A stretch of 51,282 bases of DNA. It comes from Muribaculaceae bacterium (GTDB taxonomy: Bacteria; Bacteroidota; Bacteroidia; Bacteroidales; Muribaculaceae). Of the stretch, positions 33,799 to 43,103 are shown in pieces (the stretch's first letter is position 1; the number at the start of each line of letters is the position of its first letter). Made by a program: the position numbers and the translations under genes. Location: NCBI GenBank assembly GCA_017453505.1, contig JAFTEU010000031.1, positions 1 to 51,282 of the forward strand, read 5' to 3'. Under the pieces are notes generated by a model, which made no database searches, had not been told where the DNA came from, and worked only from the letters and a program-made list of their open reading frames with translations.

Positions 33799-35214
33799 TT
33801 AATCCACAATTTGTTTGCTGTAAGTCATCTTTATCTTGGCCTTATCGAGCAGAAGCCGCACAATGGCAGGACGGGATACCATCGGCGAAATCTTCGTCAC
33901 AGTCGATGTCGTTCCTCCACCATAATAATAGGACTGCGTGTAGGTATAGTTCGTCACATCAACGGGCGTGATCGTGAAGTTGATATCGTCCTCGCTGGCG
34001 ATGCCACCCTGGTTGTTGATGATGTTCAAGACATAGTTGCGCAGACCTGAGAACGTGTAGCTGTGGTCCGTAGAGCTATAGATGGCATAGAACGAGTCCT
34101 TGTTGTTCGCCAGGCTGTCACCATTGATGAACTGGTCCTTCTTGGAGGTCTTGACCATGAGCAGGTAGGTCGGTGGCTCAATGTTATACTCGGTAGCAGG
34201 CACACTCACGGGCAGCTCCAGCGTCAAGGTATTGATAAGCGCCTGATTATTGCCCACGTTGGCTTGATACTTGTCAATGATATCCTGAATGGGGAAACGC
34301 ACCTCAACCTCATAGCCTGCAGGAGCCACAATCATCGCCTCACCACTGTTGACCATCGAGGTAATCTCATCATCGATATCAAAGCGGATGATGTTGTTGG
34401 AAACGACCTCGGGGGTCGAGGCAAGATAGGTCTGGGTCTTGGCAGAGTCCACCTCAGCGGTATCCAGCACCACATGCTTGTGATAATACACATTAATTTC
34501 GGTTGATTTAATATTCATCACATGGCCGCTACCGTAACTGTTAGAGATATAGATGCCCGGGAAAACGTCGGCAAATGCCTTGGGACTGGCAAATTTACCG
34601 GGATCTTCACGATAGGCATTGAACAGTTCGCGTCCCAATTCAACGGGCATGGGAACCGAGATGACACGCAGGGTGTCCTCGGTCAGCGTTCCCGTCTGAT
34701 AGGAATAGGACTGCTGCGTCTTGACCCAACCCGAGGTCGGGGAATAGGAATCGCTGGCCAGCAGGTCTTCTTCGTCAAAGTAATCCGCCGGATCAAAGTC
34801 GCTGTAGATGGGACTGGGCAACGGCTTGTTGAGACGGTAGACATTCAGGCGCATGGGAGCAAGAGGATCGCCGGTATAACCATTGCGGTAAGGCAGATTC
34901 AGCATCAATCGGCACGAGTCGATCCACTCGGGCTTGATGCCCGTGGTGTCGATATGCATCGACGGCATCCACATTGTTACCGCCTCGGCGCTCAAGCTGC
35001 CATAGCCATCGGCATGCAGCGAACCCAGCATCTTGCTGGTCGTGCGCATCTGCACACGGTCGTTGCGCACCGAGTGGCCGGTAATAACAAATGATGAATC
35101 CTCAATAATCGACGACACGCTATCGGTGATGCTCACACCGATGGTCTCGTCAGTGCATGCGTACAGGCCAAGCAGCACGGCCACTGCCAGTATCACATTG
35201 AAGAATTGTTTCAT
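33799..35214 (-). CDS. DUF4270 family lipoprotein (471 aa)
   Basis: The N-terminus MKQFFNVILAVAVLLGLYAC has a lipobox (LYAC), so the mature protein is lipidated at Cys20 and probably sits in the outer membrane. The rest is a long beta-rich domain typical of the DUF4270 family of Bacteroidota, of unknown function. The ATG at 35214 is chosen because it places the lipobox correctly; the frame extends 23 codons upstream without such logic. It follows the glycogen-synthase-like gene by 68 nt; this gene pair is often seen together in Bacteroidales, suggesting a conserved operon. Confidence 0.82.
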   Translation of the reverse strand: MKQFFNVILAVAVLLGLYACTDETIGVSITDSVSSIIEDSSFVITGHSVRNDRVQMRTTSKMLGSLHADGYGSLSAEAVTMWMPSMHIDTTGIKPEWIDSCRLMLNLPYRNGYTGDPLAPMRLNVYRLNKPLPSPIYSDFDPADYFDEEDLLASDSYSPTSGWVKTQQSYSYQTGTLTEDTLRVISVPMPVELGRELFNAYREDPGKFASPKAFADVFPGIYISNSYGSGHVMNIKSTEINVYYHKHVVLDTAEVDSAKTQTYLASTPEVVSNNIIRFDIDDEITSMVNSGEAMIVAPAGYEVEVRFPIQDIIDKYQANVGNNQALINTLTLELPVSVPATEYNIEPPTYLLMVKTSKKDQFINGDSLANNKDSFYAIYSSTDHSYTFSGLRNYVLNIINNQGGIASEDDINFTITPVDVTNYTYTQSYYYGGGTTSTVTKISPMVSRPAIVRLLLDKAKIKMTYSKQIVD

Positions 35215-35282
35215 ATTCTCGAAATGATATAAACGATTTAAGAATATCGAAGAAAAAGATGTATCTGTCCGCGCGCCGCGCA

Positions 35283-36080
35283 TTATAACGAGGCATAGAA
35301 CTCCTTTACCTTGTTGACATCATCGTCATCAATGAATTGGAGCCTGGGCAATGACGAAGCCGCCTCAAGGACTTTCTCGCTCACGCCTGCTTCACACTCG
35401 ATAACGGCATCGGTATACTTCAACGAGTAAGCCATCAACTCATCATAATCCAGTGATTTGCCCATAATGGGCTTGAGGGCACTCTTGGGGATACCATCCT
35501 GATGCATCTTCTCGCCCAGGCGGGCATCCAGCGGACTGGGAATCTGCTCATTGAACAGAGCCGTCACAATCTTGGCATCACGGAACGACGGATCATCGCC
35601 ATACTTGGTACGGATGTAAACCGGAGCCAGGGCCGAAATCCAGCCTGTGCACTGAATGATGTCGGGCACCCAACGCATCTTGCGTATCGACTCGATGATG
35701 GCACGGACAAAGAACATGCTGCGCTCGTCATTATCATCGGGGGAGCAGTTCATCTCCAGCTCATCAATACGGTTGCTGGCAAAGTAATCCTCGTTATAAA
35801 TGAAATACACCTGGAAATGAGCCTGCTGCAGGGTTGCGACCTTGATAATCAACGGGTGGTCGGTGTCATCAATGATGACATTCATTCCCGAGAGTCTGAT
35901 CATCTCATGCAACTGGTTGCTACGCTCGGCAATCATGCCATACTTCGGCATAAATGTCCGCTCCTCAGCACCCTGCTCCTTGATGCCCTGGGGAAAAATC
36001 CTGCCAATCTGCGACAATCGGCGTTCTGGAACATAAGGAGCAATCTCCTGTGATATGAATAAGACTTTCTTTACATCCAT
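35283..36080 (-). CDS. short glycogen/starch synthase-like protein, GT5 N-domain only (265 aa)
   Basis: Resembles the N-terminal Rossmann half of GT5 glycogen synthases (VLFISQEIAPYVPE at the start; later RMRWVPDIIQCTGWISALAPVYIRTKY, matching the DVVHxHDW region; and a closing segment with SLKYTDAVIECEAGVSEKVL). The C-terminal half that completes the ADP-glucose site is absent, as is usual for this Bacteroidales protein. It may not be a glycogen synthase at all. It heads an operon with the DUF4270 lipoprotein; -7 element at 36106-36113. Confidence 0.78.
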   Translation of the reverse strand: MDVKKVLFISQEIAPYVPERRLSQIGRIFPQGIKEQGAEERTFMPKYGMIAERSNQLHEMIRLSGMNVIIDDTDHPLIIKVATLQQAHFQVYFIYNEDYFASNRIDELEMNCSPDDNDERSMFFVRAIIESIRKMRWVPDIIQCTGWISALAPVYIRTKYGDDPSFRDAKIVTALFNEQIPSPLDARLGEKMHQDGIPKSALKPIMGKSLDYDELMAYSLKYTDAVIECEAGVSEKVLEAASSLPRLQFIDDDDVNKVKEFYASL

Positions 36081-36105
36081 GTTCGTTTCTTGCTTAATTT
36101 AAATG

Positions 36106-36113
36106 CAAAGATA
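36106..36113 (-). promoter_or_regulatory. -7 element of the GT5-like/DUF4270 operon
   Basis: TATCTTTG on the minus strand, 26 nt before the ATG at 36080. No TTTG at the normal distance. Confidence 0.5.
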
Positions 36114-36334
36114 GCAATTTTTTTCTTTTTCACCTTATTATAACCGACTTTAAGAGCCTTTTTTAAATAAAAATCACTGCTTTTTAACATCTTCTAATCA
36201 TTTTCGACGGCTTTGCAGAGGCTCACCACGGGACAGCCTCGACCCATAAAAAAGGAGAGCACTTCCTTCCATCAGGAAATACCCTCCACTTTCAAAACAC
36301 ACACACGATTAAGTCATCTCAATAATAACTGATG

Positions 36335-36796
36335 TCACTTCTCTGCACAATCACACTTGCAGTCGCCTTGACGGTCATGCTGGCGTGGCCTTTTTCCATC
36401 GTGCGGACGGCCATGCCTCATGCCCTGGCCTTTGTGCCCTCGGCGGTCCTTGAACTGAGCAAATTTTTCGGCCTGTTCGGGAGTGAGCAGTGCCTCAATC
36501 CTTGCATTCACAGCTTGACGCCGTGCTTCCATTTGCTCATGACGGGCCTTCATTGCCGTTTCATCACCAGATGCTTCCTGGGTGGGCTTGTTCTGGCGCA
36601 TCGTCTCCATCTCTTCGGTATAGATCTTGGTGATCTCAACCTTCTGCGCCTCGGTGAGGCTTAATGCTTTGTCCAGACGCTCTACACGTTGCTGAACCAT
36701 CTGCCCGTGATCCGCTCCAGCATGGCGGGGCGGCTGTGCATTCATCATCATTGCGCCCAACAGGGCGATAGCTAATGCTAAAACAATCTTTTTCAT
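36335..36796 (-). CDS. DUF4890-like periplasmic protein (153 aa)
   Basis: Signal peptide (MKKIVLALAIALLGAMMMNAQ) followed by a helical region rich in Gln, Glu, Met and Arg with two LTxxQ-like motifs (LSLTEAQKVEI near 46 and LLTPEQAEKF near 107). This resembles CpxP/Spy-type chaperones and the DUF4890 proteins of Bacteroidota. The tail is unusual: Gly/His/Arg-rich (GHKGQGMRHGRPHDGKRP) ending DCKCDCAEK, which could bind metal. Monocistronic; a near-consensus -7 (TTCCTTTG, minus strand, 36858-36865) lies upstream. Confidence 0.7.
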   Translation of the reverse strand: MKKIVLALAIALLGAMMMNAQPPRHAGADHGQMVQQRVERLDKALSLTEAQKVEITKIYTEEMETMRQNKPTQEASGDETAMKARHEQMEARRQAVNARIEALLTPEQAEKFAQFKDRRGHKGQGMRHGRPHDGKRPRQHDRQGDCKCDCAEK

Positions 36797-37057
36797 CTCT
36801 TTAAGCGGTGTTTTGAATTAATAATGAACTAACTAATACGTCTCTTTGATTCGCTTACAAAGGAATAAATAATTTTCTAATAAAAAAAACGGTCAACTTC
36901 CACTTCGTGACCAATCGTCTAATCATGTTGACAAACAGCAAAAAAATAAAGACAAAAACTCGCAACTTGAAATCAGGCCCGACAAGAATTAATCAAAATA
37001 TTTGTCAAGAAATCAAAAAAAACGTAATCGCTTCATACAACCTAACGAAAAACAATG

Positions 37058-37065
37058 TAATTTTG
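37058..37065 (+). promoter_or_regulatory. -7 element of nagA
   Basis: TAATTTTG, 28 nt before the ATG at 37094. No TTTG at the normal distance. The remainder of the 36797-37093 gap has no gene. Confidence 0.5.
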
Positions 37066-37093
37066 CACCTAGAAGGATAACGACGAACCGCGA

Positions 37094-38284
37094 ATGTTGA
37101 CTCAGATTTACAACGGTCATGTACTCACTCCCGAGGGGTGGATCAATGGTGGCTCGGTAGTCATCGAGGACACGCGCATCAAGGAGGTGAGCAAGAGCAG
37201 CAGGCAGCTGGACGGCATGGACAAGACCATCGACGCCCACGGCATGCACGTTGTGCCCGGCGGAATCGACCTGCATTGCCATGGCGGTGGAGGCAGCGAT
37301 TTTCAGGAATGCAGCCAAGAAGCGTTTGAAACAGTCGCCGCAACCCACCTGCGCCATGGTACAACGGCCATCTACGCCACGTTATCATCTTCCCCCATCG
37401 ACATGATGGAACAAGCCTGCCAGACCTGTGATGACCTGATGAAGCAACCGCGCTCCACCATCATGGGCATGCACATGGAGGGGCCCTATTTCAACCCGAG
37501 CAAGGCCGGAGCCCAATTACCTGAAGTCATCCGCATTCCTGATAAGGACGAGTATATCCACATCGTCGAGGACTTTGACTGCATGCGCCGCTGGGACACC
37601 GCCCCCGAGTTACCCGGTGCCGTGGAGATGGGCAAGTACATCACCAGCAAGGGCATAGTGGCCGCCATCGGCCACACCGCCGCCGAGTATCCCCACGTTA
37701 AAGCTGCATGGGATGCCGGCTACACGCTGGCCACCCATTTCTATAACGGCATGCCAGGATTCCACAACGTCAGGGAATTCAAGCATGCTGGCACGGTCGA
37801 GAGCATCTACCTGCTCGAGGACATGGCTGTCGAGGTCATCGCCGATGGCATCCACGTCCCCTCCACCCTACTCAACCTGGTGTATCACATCAAGGGTGTC
37901 GAGCGCACCGCCTTGTGCACCGACGCCCTGGCTGTAACCGACAGCGACTCGGAGCATGCTTTTGACCCGCGCGTCATCATCGAGGACGGCGTGTGCAAGC
38001 TCTCGGACCGTAGTGCACTGGCTGGCAGCATCGCCACGATGGACCGCCTGATCAAGACGATGGTACGGGTTGTCAATGTTCCATTGCAGGATGCCGTGCG
38101 CATGGCCAGCGAGACCCCAGCGAGAATCATGGGCATCTATGACCGCAAGGGCTCAATCCAGCGTGGCAAGGATGCCGATATCCTGCTGCTAGACAGCGAC
38201 ATCAACCTACGCAGCGTCTACTCGTTAGGCGAGTTTGTGAAAGGTAGCGACCGTATTGCTCCCGCGGCCACCGTCGAGATGTGA
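37094..38284 (+). CDS. nagA: N-acetylglucosamine-6-phosphate deacetylase (396 aa)
   Basis: Amidohydrolase that converts GlcNAc-6-phosphate to glucosamine-6-phosphate and acetate. Metal-site motifs: DLHCHGGGGSDF (H61 and H63), HMEGPYFN (Glu near 131), GHTAAEYPHV (His near 193), ATHFYNGM (His near 214), and LCTDALAVTD (Asp near 277). Length is typical (380-400). No other amino-sugar gene is adjacent. The C-terminal GKDADILLLDSD segment is the usual closing beta strand of the small domain. Confidence 0.94.
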   Translation: MLTQIYNGHVLTPEGWINGGSVVIEDTRIKEVSKSSRQLDGMDKTIDAHGMHVVPGGIDLHCHGGGGSDFQECSQEAFETVAATHLRHGTTAIYATLSSSPIDMMEQACQTCDDLMKQPRSTIMGMHMEGPYFNPSKAGAQLPEVIRIPDKDEYIHIVEDFDCMRRWDTAPELPGAVEMGKYITSKGIVAAIGHTAAEYPHVKAAWDAGYTLATHFYNGMPGFHNVREFKHAGTVESIYLLEDMAVEVIADGIHVPSTLLNLVYHIKGVERTALCTDALAVTDSDSEHAFDPRVIIEDGVCKLSDRSALAGSIATMDRLIKTMVRVVNVPLQDAVRMASETPARIMGIYDRKGSIQRGKDADILLLDSDINLRSVYSLGEFVKGSDRIAPAATVEM

Positions 38285-38352
38285 CCAGCACAACCAGGAG
38301 CCCTCTAAAATCGCGGCAGATAAAATAAAAATCAAGTTTTTTTGACAATAAA

Positions 38353-38384
38353 TTTGCACGGTAACAAAATTGGTATTATCTTTG
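38353..38384 (+). promoter_or_regulatory. promoter of tRNA-His
   Basis: TTTG (38353-38356), 20 nt, TATCTTTG (38377-38384). Full consensus. The -33 box is itself part of a second TAAATTTG (38349-38356). Confidence 0.78.
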
Positions 38385-38414
38385 CACCCGCGTTTGAGAG
38401 AAAATGCGATATAT

Positions 38415-38492
<78 letters not shown>

Positions 38493-38498
38493 CTTAAT

Positions 38499-38537
38499 TA
38501 AAAGACCTGCATCGATTGATGCAGGTCTTTTAATTTG
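38499..38537 (+). terminator. intrinsic terminator of tRNA-His
   Basis: Perfect 15-bp stem: 38499-38513 with 38518-38532, loop GATT, followed by ATTTG. It is palindromic and could also stop minus-strand transcripts of the ompH cluster. Confidence 0.85.
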
Positions 38538-38559
38538 TTACCAGTCCTTGCCACGTCAA

Positions 38560-39066
38560 TCACAGGCCCAGGATGGCCTTGACCAGCGGAGTAATGTCAA
38601 CGGTTGCAGGGCCAGTATAGGCCACAGGCGTTACGGCAGTATCCAGCACCAGGTCAAAGTTGCCCTGTTCACCGGCAGCGCGGATAGCAGACTGGATCTT
38701 GTCGGTTATCGGACGCGTCAACGCGGCACGGCGTGCGGCGATGTCGTCGGCAGCACGGTGCTCAAACTCACGCATCTTCCTGTCACTCTCCTGCAGTTCC
38801 TGCACACGGCGTTCCTTGATCGTCTCGGGCATCGACGCATCGGCAGCCACCGTCTGATAGTCGGCATATTTCTTGTCAAACTCACTCTTCAACAACTCGT
38901 ACTCGGCATGGTACTGGTCGCTCAATGACTTGAGCTGAGCCTCGGCAGCAGCCTTCTCGGGCATCAGGTCAAACAGTTGTTGTGAATTGACAACACCTAT
39001 ACGCGCCTGTGCCATGAGCATGAGCGGCAACAGCGCCACGGCAATCATGAGAATTCGTTTCATCAT
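38560..39066 (-). CDS. OmpH/Skp-family periplasmic chaperone, copy 3 (168 aa)
   Basis: Signal peptide (MMKRILMIAVALLPLMLMAQA) then a short beta strand (RIGVVNSQQLFDLMPEKAAAE) and a long coiled coil (about 45-115), the tentacle fold of Skp. Skp-type proteins bind unfolded outer-membrane proteins on the way to BamA. It is the last and most diverged of three adjacent copies. A -7 element upstream (39100-39107) suggests it can be transcribed separately. Confidence 0.85.
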   Translation of the reverse strand: MMKRILMIAVALLPLMLMAQARIGVVNSQQLFDLMPEKAAAEAQLKSLSDQYHAEYELLKSEFDKKYADYQTVAADASMPETIKERRVQELQESDRKMREFEHRAADDIAARRAALTRPITDKIQSAIRAAGEQGNFDLVLDTAVTPVAYTGPATVDITPLVKAILGL

Positions 39067-39099
39067 TTCTATCAGTTTACACATTATTAATTATGTGGG

Positions 39100-39107
39100 C
39101 AAAGTTA
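39100..39107 (-). promoter_or_regulatory. -7 element ahead of ompH copy 3
   Basis: TAACTTTG on the minus strand, 33 nt before the ATG at 39066; ATTG at 39126-39129 is an imperfect -33 box. Confidence 0.45.
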
Positions 39108-39229
39108 GTCACTTTTTTTCAAACACAATCATCCTTGCAGCAAAAACTAGAGATCCCCGGTCGGCAGGAATGCCGACAAGGGACCTCGCATCTTAGCATT
39201 ATCGTGTTATGTGTTGAGTGTATTCTTTA

Positions 39230-39742
39230 TTACTTGATGCCCAACTTGGCCTTTACCTTGGCACTCACGTCCTCGGCATTGGTACCAGTGTAGATGATGG
39301 CACCGGCAGCCTGGTCAAAGATGAAGGTGTAACCACCCTCAGCACCGACAGCCTGAATGGCGTTCTGGAGCTTCTGGGTAATCGGGGCAAGCAGAGTCTC
39401 CTGCTGACGCTGCAGATCCTGTGATGCAGTCTGCTGGAAGTTCTGAATCTTCATGTAATCATCCTGCAGTTCCTGGTTGTGGCGATCCTTGATAGCCTGA
39501 GGTGTGCTGGCATCATTGTCGGCAGCCTCGTAGTCAGCCATTTTCTTCTGGAAAGCATCCTGCAAGTTCTTGAATTCGGTCTCATACTTGTCGCTTACCG
39601 ACTTGAGCGTATTCTCGGCGGTAGCCTTCTCAGGCATCACGTTGAAGATCTCGGTGGTGTTGACGTAACCGAATTTCTGAGCTTGTGCTGCAAAGCACAT
39701 CATAGTAGCCGCAACGGCTAAGAGCATAAATCTTTTAAACAT
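39230..39742 (-). CDS. OmpH/Skp-family periplasmic chaperone, copy 2 (170 aa)
   Basis: Signal peptide (MFKRFMLLAVAATMMCFAAQA), strand KFGYVNTTEIFNVMPEKATAEN, then coiled coil with an alanine- and glutamine-rich heptad pattern (about 45-125) and C-terminal strand TFIFDQAAGAIIYTG. Closest to copy 3 in the opening MPEKA segment and the ending ITPLVKA/VSAKVKA pattern. Probably a client-binding trimer for outer-membrane protein transit. Confidence 0.87.
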   Translation of the reverse strand: MFKRFMLLAVAATMMCFAAQAQKFGYVNTTEIFNVMPEKATAENTLKSVSDKYETEFKNLQDAFQKKMADYEAADNDASTPQAIKDRHNQELQDDYMKIQNFQQTASQDLQRQQETLLAPITQKLQNAIQAVGAEGGYTFIFDQAAGAIIYTGTNAEDVSAKVKAKLGIK

Positions 39743-39810
39743 GTCTAAAAATTGTTTTCTGTTGTTAGTATACTAATGTTTTTTATTTCGTCTTCAATGC
39801 CGGGGATGAA

Positions 39811-40323
39811 TTACTTGTAACCCATCTTCTCCAGCACCTCATTGCTCACGTCGATGCGCGGCGAGGCAAAGATGATACTCTGGCTGCTAGCACGATCCAT
39901 GATCAACTGGAAACCACGCTCCTCACACACCTTCTTGCAGGCATTGTAGATGTCATCCTGGATGGGCTTGATGAGCGACTCGCGCTTCTTAAACAACTCG
40001 CCCTGGGGACCGAAGTACTTGTACTGAAGCTGCTGGGCCTCTTTCTCCTTCTCGGTGATCTCGGCCTCTTTCTTCTTCTTCTGGTCATCGGTCAGGAAGA
40101 CCATGTCACTCTGGTAGTTCTTGTACATGGTATCGGCTTCCTTCTTGAGCTCATCCACCTCGCGCTGCCAGCGTTGTGACACCTGGTTCAACTGCTCGTT
40201 GGCCATCTCATAGGCGGGAATGTTCTTGAGTATATACTCCATGTCCACAAGGGCAAACTTCTGCGCGTTGGCGGCCATGAAGCCGGCAACAAGCGCCACT
40301 GCGATTAAAGCTATACGTTTCAT
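39811..40323 (-). CDS. OmpH/Skp-family periplasmic chaperone, copy 1 (170 aa)
   Basis: Signal peptide (MKRIALIAVALVAGFMAANA), strand QKFALVDMEYILKNIPAYEMANE, then a strongly charged coiled coil (about 45-110, with DDQKKKKEAEITEKEKEA) and C-terminal strand FQLIMDRASSQSIIFASPRIDVS. It directly follows bamA (109 nt) and is the copy most like canonical Bacteroidota OmpH. The YILKNIPAYEMANEQLNQ opening differs from copies 2 and 3, which points to subfunctional divergence. Confidence 0.88.
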   Translation of the reverse strand: MKRIALIAVALVAGFMAANAQKFALVDMEYILKNIPAYEMANEQLNQVSQRWQREVDELKKEADTMYKNYQSDMVFLTDDQKKKKEAEITEKEKEAQQLQYKYFGPQGELFKKRESLIKPIQDDIYNACKKVCEERGFQLIMDRASSQSIIFASPRIDVSNEVLEKMGYK

Positions 40324-40432
40324 TTCTTTCTCTTTATTTATTATTAGTTGTTAATTTTCGACTTTTAGACTGCGGTTAGGCCAATTCGTTTATCCTTACT
40401 GTTAAAAAATTAACTTAACCGCGTTAATTCTA

Positions 40433-43096
40433 CTAGAATTCCTGACCCAGGACAAAGTGGAAGTTGCTGCCACCCTTCTCGCCATAGACCGTGTCAAAGC
40501 CATAGCCCCAGTCAATACCCATCATACCGATCATCGGCAGGAAGATGCGGGCACCGACACCAGCCGATCGCTTGATGTTGAACGGGTTGAAGTCCTTCAC
40601 ATTGGTCCATGCGTTACCGCCCTCGATAAACACGAGCGGATAAATCGTGGCGCTCTGAGACAGCATCAACGGGAAGTGCAACTCCAGCGCGAAGCGGTCA
40701 TAGGCGTAACCCTCACTACCATAGGGTGTGAACGCTCCGTTCTCGTATCCGCGCAGGGCGATAGTCTCGGTGGCATAGGTGTAAGAACCCGTCATGCCAT
40801 CACCACCGACATAGAAGGTCTCGAACGGTGACTTCAACCACTTGTTCCAGCTGCCCAGCAGACCGAAGTCGGCACGGGTCATCAGCACCAGCGTCCAGCG
40901 GCCATCGGGATCGGTGAGCGGTGTGTAGGTGCGGGCCTGGAACTTGAGTTTCCAGTATTCAATCCATTTATACAGTTCCTTCTTGGACTGCTCGGTAGTG
41001 CTCTGGCTCAGGGCTTGCCAATTCTTCTTGCCGAACAGGCTGGCAGGAGGCGTGGCATTGAACGACAGGGTGAAGGAACTACCCTTGCGGGTGTAGAGGG
41101 GGTTGTCAATACTATTGCGCGACAGGGTCAGGCCCAGGACAATAGAGTTAGACACACCGTTCTTCATATAATAAAGGTACTCCCAGTTCTTGAGGCTGTA
41201 CCACTGATAGCTCAATGATGCCATGAAGGTGAAGTAGTCATCGGGCCACTTCAAGCGCTTACCGAAGCCCACAGTCACACCCGCCATCTGCAGATACTTG
41301 TTGGGATCGTAGGCATTCTCGTAGTAGTTGTAACCGTTATAGCCACCATAGCCATATCCATAGCCGTAGCCGCCATAACCATAGCCATACATCGAGTTGG
41401 CATAGTTGTACATGGCATTTTGATACAACTGGTTATAGTAGGACGAGTTAATACCCGTCTGACGGCTGTAGAAGGCCGACACCGACAACGAGTTGGGGCG
41501 CTTGCCGCCGAACCACGGGTCGAGGAACGACACGCTATAGGCCTGGTAGTACTTGGCATTGGTCTGGGCGCTGATGGTAAACGTCTGGCCCTCGCCTTGT
41601 GGAATGAGTCCCTTGTAGGACGAAGGATGCAGCAAGTTCTGCATCGAGAAGTTGGTAAACTTGAGCGATGCCTTGAGGATGACACCCGTCTGTCCCCAAC
41701 CGGCACTCAGCTCAACTTGGTCATTGGCCTTGCTCTCGAGGTTGAGGATGATGTCGACGGTACCGTTATCAGGATTGGACTCAGGGCGGATGTCCATCTT
41801 CTCGGGATTGAAGTGTCCCGTCTGGGCGATCTCACGGGCCGAGCGCATGAGGTCATCCTTGGAGAACAGGTAGCCAGGACGCACGCGCAACTCACGGCGC
41901 ACCACCTTCTCATACAGGCGGTCATTACCATTGATGACCACCCTGTTGATGCGGGCCTGCTTGCCCTCATACATGCGCATCTCAAGTTCGATGCTGTCGC
42001 CCTCGATCTTGCTCTCAATGGGAATGAGCTGATAGAAGAGGTAGCCGTTGTTGAGGTACAGGTTGGACACGGCATCATCATCCTCCTGGGTGCGCTTGGA
42101 GAGCAACTTCTGGTTATACACATCCCCCTTCTTGATGCCCAGCACCTCATTGAGGACAACCGACGGATAGACCGTATTGCCCACCCAGTTGATATCCGAG
42201 ATGTAGTAGCGCTTGCCCTCGCTGATGGTGAGATAAACGTCAACTGTCTTCTCGTCATAGGGGACCACGCTGTCCTTCACGATGACGGCATCTCGATAGC
42301 CCTTCTCATTATACTTGTCGATGATGAGCTGCTTATCGGCCTCATAGTCGCTCTGGACGAACTTCTTCTGGGAGAAGATCTTCCACAGGTTGCTTTTCTC
42401 GTTGGTCTTCTTCATCGTGCGCTTGATCTTGGAGTCGCTCAGCACCTCGTTGCCGTCGATATAGATCTTGTGCACCTTGATTTTCTCATGCTTGTCGACG
42501 TTGATGTTGACGATGACCTCGTTCTGCTTGCTCAGGTCAGGCACCTGAACGACCTCACAGGTCGCTTGGCCGAAGCCCTTGTTGGCATAGTAGCGCTCAA
42601 CGATGATCTTGATACGGTCGGCGATGTTAGGCGTCATCTGACTACCCACCTGAAATCCCAGACGGTCGATGATGTCCTTCTTCTCACCGCTCTTCATGCC
42701 ATTATAATTAATCTGTGACACACGCGGCTGCTGGCGTAGGTTGAACACCAGCCATGCCTGGTCGTGATAGATCTTCTCGACCTGGATCTGGACCTTGGAG
42801 AACAATCCCTGGCGCCAGAAGCGCTTGGCGGCAGCCTTGATGTCGTCACCGGGGATGTCTACGCGCTGCCCCACGGCCAGACCAGAGTAGCCGATGATGA
42901 TGTTCTCGTCATAGTTGTCCACACCCTGGACGCGTATGCCGGCAATCTCATATTGATTCGGCGATGCGGTGAACACAATCTTGGGATTGTAGATGGTATC
43001 TCCCACGCTGTAGCTTTCCTGAGCCCGTGTCGTCATGGGCGAGACAGCGGCAACAGCCAGCAGGGCTAACCATGTATGCTTGATGATATGCTTCAT
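40433..43096 (-). CDS. bamA: outer membrane protein assembly factor BamA (887 aa)
   Basis: Omp85-family insertase for outer-membrane beta-barrel proteins. Signal peptide (MKHIIKHTWLALLAVAAVSP...TRAQ), five POTRA domains (about 40-440), and a 16-strand barrel to the C-terminal FHFVLGQEF. The loop-6 region is present around ETIALRGYENGAF (R-G-Y motif). An unusual Tyr/Gly-rich tract (SMYGYGYGGYGYGYGYG) lies near residues 565-595 in a barrel loop. I use ATG 43096; two upstream ATGs (43120 and 43114) would overlap the uppS stop by 17 or 11 bp. Confidence 0.93.
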   Translation of the reverse strand: MKHIIKHTWLALLAVAAVSPMTTRAQESYSVGDTIYNPKIVFTASPNQYEIAGIRVQGVDNYDENIIIGYSGLAVGQRVDIPGDDIKAAAKRFWRQGLFSKVQIQVEKIYHDQAWLVFNLRQQPRVSQINYNGMKSGEKKDIIDRLGFQVGSQMTPNIADRIKIIVERYYANKGFGQATCEVVQVPDLSKQNEVIVNINVDKHEKIKVHKIYIDGNEVLSDSKIKRTMKKTNEKSNLWKIFSQKKFVQSDYEADKQLIIDKYNEKGYRDAVIVKDSVVPYDEKTVDVYLTISEGKRYYISDINWVGNTVYPSVVLNEVLGIKKGDVYNQKLLSKRTQEDDDAVSNLYLNNGYLFYQLIPIESKIEGDSIELEMRMYEGKQARINRVVINGNDRLYEKVVRRELRVRPGYLFSKDDLMRSAREIAQTGHFNPEKMDIRPESNPDNGTVDIILNLESKANDQVELSAGWGQTGVILKASLKFTNFSMQNLLHPSSYKGLIPQGEGQTFTISAQTNAKYYQAYSVSFLDPWFGGKRPNSLSVSAFYSRQTGINSSYYNQLYQNAMYNYANSMYGYGYGGYGYGYGYGGYNGYNYYENAYDPNKYLQMAGVTVGFGKRLKWPDDYFTFMASLSYQWYSLKNWEYLYYMKNGVSNSIVLGLTLSRNSIDNPLYTRKGSSFTLSFNATPPASLFGKKNWQALSQSTTEQSKKELYKWIEYWKLKFQARTYTPLTDPDGRWTLVLMTRADFGLLGSWNKWLKSPFETFYVGGDGMTGSYTYATETIALRGYENGAFTPYGSEGYAYDRFALELHFPLMLSQSATIYPLVFIEGGNAWTNVKDFNPFNIKRSAGVGARIFLPMIGMMGIDWGYGFDTVYGEKGGSNFHFVLGQEF

Positions 43097-43103
43097 TGAA
43101 AAG

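Noticed and set aside
41420-42718. 432-codon open frame antisense to bamA
   Set aside because: Shadow of the bamA reading frame; composition is the complement of bamA codons, with no recognisable domain.
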